This document shows positions 56,071 to 64,000 of a stretch of 64,000 nt of DNA, piece after piece; positions within the stretch are counted from its first letter, which is position 1; each line of letters starts with the position of its first letter. This DNA is from Saturnia japonica (Eukaryota > Arthropoda > Insecta > Lepidoptera > Saturniidae): assembly GCA_033032175.1 (NCBI GenBank), contig CM065311.1, positions 4,209,190 through 4,273,189 of the forward strand. The letters run 5' to 3'. The position numbers and the translations under genes are program-made. Under the pieces are notes generated by a model, which had not been told where the DNA came from, ran no database searches, and saw nothing but the letters and a program-made list of their open reading frames with translations.

Positions 56071-58204
56071 CATAGATCTGTTTACTACAACTCGTTACTT
56101 ATACACAGTAATAAAATTAAATAATCGTCTCATTTTATATCTGAAGTTTATTTAGAAACTAAATATTATCAGCCCGCTTTGCTTCGAAAATAAAAATTCA
56201 ATAATATATTTGTGGGACAATAACATTATTTAAAATTATTTAGATTTATATATTGACTTCCGGTGCACTTGATTAATTGACTAATGCGTTCTACCACCAA
56301 TGACAAACCGTTTTGACAAGCAAACCGTGGCATACTTTCTACACGTTTTGTTATTCGCTCCCACATTTTCACAACATTTTTATAGATTTATAATAGTATC
56401 ATGTTATGTCCAATTTAACGACACAAGCGGATTCTATGCCACATATCATTAGAATCCGTCCAGCGCACGTATCTAGCCGTTCGAATCTGATTCAAGGACA
56501 AACATACAAATAAAGAAATAAACATAGTTTCACATTTATAATATTACTAACATAGTTCAGGGATTTTAAACATAATTATCTATTTAAAAACTAATTTCAG
56601 GCGTATTTCTGGCGATGACCTTGTGTGTAATGGTCGTGGAGCAAGGCCATCATTATACGTGCCTCTTCTCTATTACCCACACAACTATGCTGTTTGTAAT
56701 TTATTTTTATGTAAAAGTTAAATAGTTTTAAGGATTTCATCGTTCTAGTAGTGCAAACATTATGTCTATATTAAAATTTTTAATACCAGTTATTGTTTGA
56801 TTAGGTTTGTTGTAGACACTTGTACAATAAAATAAAAATGGTATTTTTTGTTACACCAATAAGATTGCTGTTATTTAATTATTATCTTTGGTTCAAAATA
56901 TTCATTATTAACTACGCCAAATCGTTATTATAGTTACTAATCCAGAGTTCATTGAAATCAATAGAGGCAGCCTTTTATAATATTTAAAAAGCATTTTTCT
57001 GAATTATTAAAAAAATATATTATTTAAGGACGTTGTATAATTTTAAATATTCGTTTTTTATTTACGTCTTTTTTTGACTAGTTTATATTACTAAGCATAA
57101 ACAGAAGTAATTCACTTTTCAAGTCTGCTATTAAATAATAAGCAAATCTAACTCTTCGGAGGCGACAAACTCAAACACGGTAAATTGTCTCGTAATCAAA
57201 TTCACTCAAATCAGAGTGAGTAGTAAAAACCGAATTTTCACAAAATAATTTTTTTTTATAGTCTTAGAAATACTATGGCATCAAATTTTTTAAATATATG
57301 GAAGAGTGAATATAGCTACCGACTACAATATCTTTTGTATCTCGGTACAGTCTCATAATTAAAAGTGTTGTTCTTAATTTAAAAATCTAGATAATTTTTT
57401 GTGCATAGCTGTAGACACATTGGTTCATTGAAAAAATCTGCCAGAGATGTATAAATACAATGAATTGGAAATGAAGATCGGAACCATACCATTCCGTGTT
57501 TGTATAATATTAATTTAGCCCCAGTTGTTTACGCGTACAAAGTCACTACCGAACACCTGGCAGGGTCAGTGACCGCGAGGGGAAAGGGACCCCTTCAGCC
57601 ATCACTTTTTAACCATTAATTAATACAGTTCAACGGTTAGGGACCAAAACTGGTTTGAATGACATGTCGTAAAGTTAAGTTTTATTTAATTTTTTTATTA
57701 AGCGAGCTAAAGCTTGCAGCTTGGGTAACCGTTGTGAAGCACGAATTCAGCTTGCCTAATTACTTAGGGTATAAGATTATAATTATAAATATTGTAATTT
57801 GTAAAAGCCTAAATAATACCCCTTTCAACTCTGTTGGCGCAGATTTTGCTGACTTTATTTCGATAAATGATTATATTACCTATTTCACTCCACACTCGAT
57901 TTTAAAGAATTATAATGGGGCATTTTAAAATTAAAAGTAATATACATATCTATCTTATACATAAGCCACGTAAGATATTTTGTGACAAAAATAGATGGAA
58001 AAAAAAGAAGAAGAAGTGATTTATGAGCATTATTATTAGGCATGGTATTAATTTTTACGAAGAAAAGTTACTTCATTAATGATCAATACAATTTTATGCC
58101 CTTTATAGCATCCTATTTGGATGCATAGTTTAGAGCTATTGAAAAATTTAAATAATTCGACACTCGGCACGGGTCTATTACTATAGTAGCGAACGCGAAC
58201 AGCA
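56071..58204. other. Intron-like stretch
   Basis: No gene recognised. A GC-richer island lies at 57540-57600. The 89-codon frame at 57659-57928 has no domain. Confidence 0.4.
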
Positions 58205-58436
58205 AACGCTGCGGGCGGTCAATTTCGCTCTCACACACCCCCCACGTCCACCCTCTCTAGCGGCAGCTCAAGCCTAGGTCCGTTCCTCGGTGTGAAGCCC
58301 TTGAGTCTGGCAGCCGCCCGTGCGATACAAGTGACACTGCACGTGCATCACTTAACTACTAAAAACACTACTGCCGGTTCGGAAAATATCCCAGACATCA
58401 ACAAGAACCGGTAAGAAACTCGATCGGGTTTATCTT
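58205..58436 (+). repeat. 3' end of jockey/CR1-like LINE (same family as 1-910)
   Basis: 58225-58370 repeats 750-900 with about 90% similarity by eye ('GGTCCGTTCCTCGGTGTGAA', 'CACTGCACGTGCATCACTTA'). Confidence 0.7.
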
Positions 58437-58975
58437 TTTTTTTTGTTAACTGTACAAATGTTAGAAATATAACAGGTACAATAATAATATATTAGTGGAT
58501 GCACAGAGAGGGAGTCACTTCCAGACATCACTATCATTCACATAATGATCCACCCTATAATAACCTTTTGACAGTAAAACCCGCTTGACATGGTCCTTGA
58601 ACTTGTTTTCAGGTAAATCAGTAATGTGCTTCGGGAGCTTTTGTAATATAAATATGGTATCTACCTCAGCTGCTGAACTCCACAGCAAAATACCGTAAGA
58701 CATTAAGCTATGAAAGTAAGCGAAGTAGACTAACCTAGCGGTGGCAATATCTGTTAACTGGCGAATCTTGCGTACTGCGAATGCAGCAGAACTTAATCTT
58801 CCCGCCAAAGTTTTAATATGCGAACCCCACTGTAATTTTGAATCAAGGGTAATGCTCAAGAAGACAGTACTATCAACTAAGCCTACTAAATTCCCTTCTA
58901 TCTTGATACTACTATCAACACGCCGAACATTTGGCAAGACAAATCTCATACATTTGGTTTTGTTTGCCCGCGCTT
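58437..58975 (-). pseudogene. LINE reverse transcriptase C-terminal fragment
   Basis: The minus-strand frame 58970-58515 encodes an RT region after the catalytic core: 'NKTKCMRFVLPNVRR', 'GITLDSKLQWGSHI'-like (S for G here), 'ATARLVYFAYFHSLMSYGIL' and 'LPENKFKDHVKRVLLSKGYY' at the end. About 30-40 residues expected between 'FILQK' and 'LPKHI' are missing, which points to an internal deletion. A T run at 58437-58446 on the plus strand is its A tail. The first residues of the long frame come from the adjoining family A repeat and are not RT. It is 5'-truncated and probably dead. Confidence 0.7.
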
Positions 58976-59240
58976 TCGCGACAGTGCCTTGAGCGCTCGC
59001 TCCCAAGCCCGGTAAAGCTGTAAAAGCCATCAGCGGCTCTGTTTTTCGATAAGACCCCTAAAGAGATTATTTCACCGTCCGATCTACCGCACCCGATTTC
59101 GGGGGGGGGGGGGGGGGGGGGGGACTTTTGACCGCAGAATCGAGCGTCGCTATTGGCTTGATTCCCCCGGGAAATCGGGTGCGGTAGATCGGACGGTGAA
59201 TTAAGCTCATAAGGCTAACAGTAAGATCAGTTCTAAAAAA
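58976..59240 (+). repeat. Family A retroposon interrupted by a 130-bp inverted-repeat element
   Basis: Left half 58976-59060 (core GGTAAAGCTGTAAAAGCC), right half 59205-59240 ('GGCTAACAGTAAGATCAGTT' and an A10 tail). Confidence 0.75.
59071..59200. mobile_element. 130-bp MITE-like element with exact 30-bp inverted repeats and a 23-G run
   Basis: 59071-59100 and 59171-59200 are perfect inverted repeats (TTCACCGTCCGATCTACCGC...). Between them are G23 at 59101-59123 and 47 bp of unique sequence. It interrupts a family A retroposon. A TTA occurs on both sides and may be a 3-bp target duplication, as in PIF/Harbinger elements. Confidence 0.85.
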
Positions 59241-59329
59241 AAAATGAACAAGTTGTGTGACGGTGCAAGAACAAGAACTGAGCAAAAAATTGTTTTTGTA
59301 TTTTTATAGCCTATTTCTTAGGGAAGGGT

Positions 59330-59500
59330 TTATAGGCTATATAACTTCACGTTATGACACTTAGAAGCGGAGCAGTAACCATGAATGTCAAGCATCTGGA
59401 AAGCTGTAGGCAAGTAAGGGAAGTGAGAACAATGATAGGCTTATACGGGTGCGGGTGGCGGTTCGGTGGAAAGTTTGTCGGATAAAATTATGGGGCACAG
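59330..59500 (+). repeat. Repeat family D, copy 2
   Basis: Matches 29530-29720; non-coding. Confidence 0.55.
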
Positions 59501-60011
59501 CTAGATTTATAAAATTCTATTTAAACACTTTCAAAGTGAGAAAAGAAAGCGACATAGGTTCGTCGGCCATTATGTTCAGAGCGTATCGCTTGGTATGGAC
59601 GCAGGTCGCCGAGTGAAATCAACATGTTTTTCGGAAATATGGAATTTAAAATTTATTAAAATGATAATCTCATGTTTTGAATCCTACAGCCTCTAGAGTT
59701 TATGATTTGGTGTTTTATGGTATAACTCTCTTAACAATTGAAATTATTGATCAACAGAAAAATTCGTTTTAAAATTTCAAAAAAAGGTATATTTGCAATT
59801 TTTTATATGCAGTAGTGTATTTCTAATTATACTTTTGAATCCGTCAAGCTGTGATTAGATAAGTCAAGAATGACATACATTTTTTCCAGATCTGCAACAC
59901 TTAAGGTTATAGAGATAAACTCATTTCAAAATATTGATTGCTTATGACAGCAACTTAAAGAGTAAACTCGAGGTGCGCGTCGGAGCTGACACGCACTATT
60001 TTTTCTTTATT
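59501..60011. other. Non-coding stretch
   Basis: Nothing recognised, except an 'AAAGAGTAAACTCGAG' near 59957 that faintly resembles the Tigger terminal repeat. Confidence 0.4.
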
Positions 60012-60013
60012 TA

Positions 60014-61634
60014 CAGTGTAAACTCTTTATAACGAAACTCAAGGGGCTGATCATTTTTGTCGTTATAGAGAGTTATCATTATATGGAGTGAACAAAAAAA
60101 CAACCAAATTAACAAGAATTTTTAATATGTATGTCTTAGATAATAAATGCTTATAATTTATTGTTTACACATATAGTCTGATAACTTTGTCTGACGTTTT
60201 TTGCTATGCCAGTACTTGTTTTGTATTATTTTATGTATTCTATTCATATCTAGATATGTGGTGGAATCGTCTTGATTAAACAACAAAAAAATTTCTACCA
60301 ACTTAGCGGCATCTAGGGCTTGTTGAATTGTTGATGGTAATTCGGCTTTGTCCACTTGATCTTCTTCTTCATCTTGATTATCGGGTGTTTCCTAACTTTT
60401 TGACACTAAATCAACTATTTGTTCATCTGTGAGTGTACGAGTTGTGGCTACATCCTCATCTATATTTTCGTACGATTGTATATCTTCGATAAAATTGTTT
60501 GGTATGTTGAACTGGCTTATCCATTCACTCAGTGGTAGATTGTCTTCACTGTCAAATTGGTTCGTTTCTTGGCTACTACATAATCCAGCATGTCGAAAAG
60601 AATGTTGGATAGTGGCTGTTGTTACCTCTTGCCAGGCTTTTGATAAGAAGTTCACTGCTTGTAGCATGTTGATCGAGACCTTGCCGTCAGTTTCGATCAT
60701 ATCCATCAACATTTTCCGTCTATAGTGGCTTTTAATTACACTCTGATCCATTGGTTGTATTAGCTGGGAAAAATGCTAACTCTATGTTTCGAAGATTAGA
60801 TATGATTGGGTGAGCAGGACAATTGTCTACTAGAAGCAAGATTTTCCGTGATTTTAATTCAGCATCCCATTTTCTCACTTCCTTTTCAAAAATCTGCGAT
60901 GTCATCCAAGCCGACTTGTTTGCTTTGTACGTAACTGGCAACTGTTTTATGTTCTTGAATCATCGAGGGTTTTTCGATTTGCCTAAAACTAAGAGCTTTC
61001 TTTTTTCTGTGCCACTCATATTGGCAGCCACTAGAACTGTAATACGCTCTTTAGACAGTTTTCCTCCAACACATTTTTCCCGTTTGAATTTTAAAGTTTT
61101 ATCGGGGGTCAACTTGAAAAAAAGGCCAGTTTCATCTGCATTAAAAATGTCTTCTGGTGAGTACTTCATCTTTAATTTAGGCCACACTGTACTAATCCAA
61201 TTGTTAATCACATTCATATTGACATCCCGCGCCTCTCCGTTCATTTTATCGTACGTAATTTGGTGACGGTGCTTAAATTTTCCGAGCCAACCTTCAGATG
61301 CTTTAAAGTCAATTATGCCAAGTTGGTTGGCAAACTTTTCAGCCTTAGCTTTTACAATTGGCCCCGAGATGGGTACATTATTCTGGCGCTGATTGTTAAA
61401 CCACGACAACATTGCCTGATCTAAGTCTTCGAATTTTGGCTTTCATAATTTTTTAGAAGAGTTTCCTTCCAGCACCGCCTGTAGAATTGTTTTTTGATTT
61501 TTCCAAATGGTAGCAACAGTGGATTGACTTAGTTCAAAACGCCTTCCAACGTCACTTTTATTTTCTCCCTTTTCAATCGCACGTATCACACAAACTTTTT
61601 CGTCAACACTAATCGCTTTCCGTTTACTGGCCAT
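60014..61634 (-). pseudogene. pogo/Tigger-like transposase, nearly complete
   Basis: The terminal repeat CAGTGTAAACTCTTTATAACG starts at 60014 beside TA. Minus-strand transposase from ATG 61634: CENP-B-type HTH ('SVDEKVCVIRAIEKGENKSD', 61610-61440), Tc5-type second HTH (about 61400-61260), and a DDE core with 'FNADETG' (Asp near 61135), 'LLVDNCPAHP' (Asp near 60826) and 'PMDQSVI' near 60745. The C-terminal tail runs to about 60171. Damage is light: in-frame stops at 61440-61442, 60957-60959 and 60389-60391, and one small deletion/frameshift near 60750. The second terminal repeat, expected beyond 61640, was not found. A cut-and-paste transposase, now inactive. Confidence 0.85.
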
Positions 61635-61842
61635 GTTAACAGTTTCAAAGTAGGTTTACGACTGATAATACGATAGGTACCCAGTATGCTTGGTCGAAGA
61701 CCATCACTTCCGAGAAAACAATGCGTCATACTGCACGTGTTCAAGGCAATTAAGGATAACAAAAGCTAGACCGACCTCGGATGTTTCGGAGCTTCAAAGT
61801 CTTTTGTTACCTGATAATAAACAATAATACCGATAATAAATA
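61635..61842. other. Spacer between Tigger and RTE
   Basis: Nothing recognised. The missing Tigger end would be expected here. Confidence 0.4.
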
Positions 61843-61844
61843 TT

Positions 61845-63907
61845 TCATCATCATCATCATTTCAGCCGCAGGACGTCCACTGCTGAACATAGGCCTCCCC
61901 CATAGATCTCCAGAGCGACAGATCTTGTGCGGCCTGCACCCAACGGCTCCCTGAGACCATTATTATGTCGTCTTTCCATCTAGTGGGGGGCCGTCTTACG
62001 CTGCGCTTTCCGGTGCGTGGTCTCCACTCGAGAACCTTTCTGCCCCAACGGCCGTCAGTTCTCCGAACTATGTGCCCCGCCCACTGCCACTTCAACTTGC
62101 TAATCCTTTTGGCTATGTCGGTTACCTTAGTTTGTCTACGGATCTCCTCATTTCTGATTCGATCTCGTAGAGAAACACCAAGCATAGCCCTCTCCATAGC
62201 TCGCTGAGCGACCTTGAGCTTTCTTATGAGACCCACAGTAAGCGACCACGTCTCTGTGCCGTATGTCATCACTGGCAACACACACTGGTCAAAGACTTTC
62301 GTCTTGAGGCACTGAGCTTTTTTGGACGGAAAGACGTCGCGCAGTTTCCCGAACGCTGCCCAGCCGAGTTGGATACGTCGACTGACCTCTTTTTCAAAGT
62401 TGGACCTACCTAACTGGACTGTTTGTCCCAGGTAGACATATTCTTCAACAACTTCTAGACAAGAGTTCCCAACTGATACTGGGGTGGGCACCACATGGAT
62501 GTTCGACATGATTTTCGTCTTGTCCATGTTCATTTTAAGGCCCACCTGTTGAGAAACTTTGTCGAGGCCATCGAGCATTGTGCCAAGATCTTCCAGCGAT
62601 TCTGCCATGACTACGATGTCGTCAGCAAATCGAAGGTGAGTGATATACTCGCCATTGACATTGATGCCGAGTCCTTGCCATTCCAGGAGCTTGAAGGCGT
62701 CCTCTAGAGCAGCGGTAAACAGTTTCGGAGATATTACGTCTCCCTGTCTAACGCCTCTTCTCAAAGGAATTGCCTTCGTGCACTGCTCCTGTACTCGGAC
62801 CGACATGGTGGCGTTGTTGTACAAGCACTTCAATACTTCGATATATCGATAGTCAATACGGCACCGCTGGAGGGACTGCAACACTGACCAGGTTTCGACC
62901 GAATCAAAGGCTTTTTCGTAGTCCACGAACGCTAAGCATAAAGGCAGATTATACTCCTCAGTCTTCTGTATAATCTGCCGCAGCGTATAGATGTGGTCTA
63001 CGGTGCTAAAGCCTTTTCGGAAACCGGCTTGTTCGGGAGGCTGGAAGTCATCAAACTTGTGATCGAGACGATTCGTGATGACCCTCGAAAACAGCTTATA
63101 AACATGGCTAAGCAATGAGATGGGCCGATATTTCTTCAATAAGGTTTTATTACCTTTCTTGGAGAACAGGACCACCACGCTGCCGCCCCACGTTTCCGGC
63201 GTTTTATCCTCGAGTATAACGGAATTAAAGAGCTTCTGCAGGACCTTAAGTACCGGTGTTCCACCCGCTTTAAGAAGCTCTGATGTAATTCCGTCATCAC
63301 CCGGCGCCTTGTTGTTCTTAAGCTGCTTAAGGGCCATTCTAATCTCGTACAGGGTGATGTCGGGGATATCTTCGGTATAGTGTCGGGTCAGCCCGGCTCT
63401 CGGATGTTTAGCCGGGCTGGTAACAGGCTTAGTTGACGAGGTATATAACTGCCCATAGAACCTTTCGACCTCCCTTAATACCTGTGGCTTGGTGGACGCT
63501 ACGCTGTCATCATCCATTTTCAGCTTCGTCAACTGGCTCTACCCAATAGATGCATTCCTTGCGAACACTTTGGAGCCTTTATTCCGCTCTATCGTCTCTT
63601 TAATACTTTTGGTATTGTAAGACCGGACATCGTGTCGCAAGGATTTATGAATAGATCTATTGAGCTGCTTATAGGACTTAGCGTCATCGGAAGACTGCAG
63701 CGCCATACCAAGCCGATCCGCCATGAGTTTTCGGGTTTGATCTGATATCTTTTGAGTCCTATTGCTACGGTGAGTTTTAAAGAATTTGGACCCAACCGCA
63801 TGGACAGTTTCTACCAGCCTTTTACTAATATCATCTACGGAGACGCAACTGTATTTACTGTCTAAAAATATGAACACATTTCTTCGTAATAGAGATTTTT
63901 GATTCAT
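61845..63907 (-). pseudogene. RTE-clade LINE, reverse transcriptase ORF, 5'-truncated with one stop
   Basis: Read on the minus strand from 63907: a linker region (122 codons), an in-frame TAG at 63539-63541, then 556 open codons to 61862. RT motifs: 'NNKAPGDDGITSELLK', 'KKYRPISLLSHVYKLFSRVI', 'EQAGFRKGFSTVDHIYTLRQ', 'FVDYEKAFDSVE', 'RRGVRQGDVISPKLF' and catalytic 'FADD' at about 62619-62630. The C-terminus has 'YGTETWSLT' and 'RRPPTRWKDDI', typical of RTE proteins. It ends in an (ATG)n tail at 61846-61861. The AP endonuclease is missing, so this copy cannot move unaided. It integrates by target-primed reverse transcription. Confidence 0.9.
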
Positions 63908-64000
63908 TTACATACATACATATTTTATTAATTGACTGTAATTTTATAGTAGATATAATATTCTCTGTACCTATACGGTCAAAATTTTTCATTATTTTAT
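63908..64000. other. Window end, nothing recognised
   Basis: AT-rich flank of the RTE copy. Confidence 0.4.

Noticed and set aside
61965..63380. Several plus-strand frames of 67-86 codons
   Set aside because: Antisense shadows of the RTE reverse transcriptase.

Overview
The window looks like nuclear DNA of an insect, most probably a moth or butterfly. It is AT-rich and intron-like, it has no bacterial gene packing, and it is crowded with element types common in Lepidoptera: an errantivirus with a tRNA-Ser primer site, cecropia-type mariners, RTE and jockey/CR1-like LINEs, Helitron and pogo/Tigger remnants, and short tRNA-derived retroposons. No complete host protein gene is visible. The best host signal is one spliced-looking exon at 44378-44520 (+) that encodes a signal peptide, with CpG-rich candidate first exons at about 32072-32289 and 47223-47600.

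Layout. 1-5 kb: a jockey-like LINE tail, a short retroposon split by a 538-bp solo LTR, and a decayed Ty3/gypsy gag with its LTR. 5.03-12.88 kb: one intact errantivirus with identical 307-bp LTRs, a 4-bp target duplication, gag, pol and env, a -1 frameshift site and a phase-matched env splice. 13-22 kb: SINE fragments, a broken mariner carrying an unknown insert, a Helitron helicase remnant and a DUF4817-type transposon remnant. 22.7-26.4 kb: a decayed endonuclease/RT LINE with a second LINE inserted antisense in its RT domain. 27-38 kb: a second mariner, repeat families, an RTE fragment and GC-rich candidate promoter regions. 38.87-40.27 kb: an element with about 465-bp terminal inverted repeats that carries a Cys-rich, acidic coding tail. 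41-48 kb: an RNA-type hairpin, a retroelement fragment with a PD-(D/E)XK-like domain, and the host exon. 49.65-51.19 kb: a 154-bp satellite, 10 copies. 51.8-53.1 kb: a near full-length dead mariner inside an older repeat. 58-64 kb: LINE pieces, a 130-bp inverted-repeat element with a 23-G run, a nearly complete Tigger transposase, and a 5'-truncated RTE reverse transcriptase with a single stop codon.

The only set of genes that clearly works together is the errantivirus. Gag and Pol are read from the genomic RNA, with Pol reached by frameshifting. Env is read from a spliced RNA whose start codon lies in the 5' leader. The rest is a layered record of insertions, several of which can be ordered by nesting and target-site duplications.
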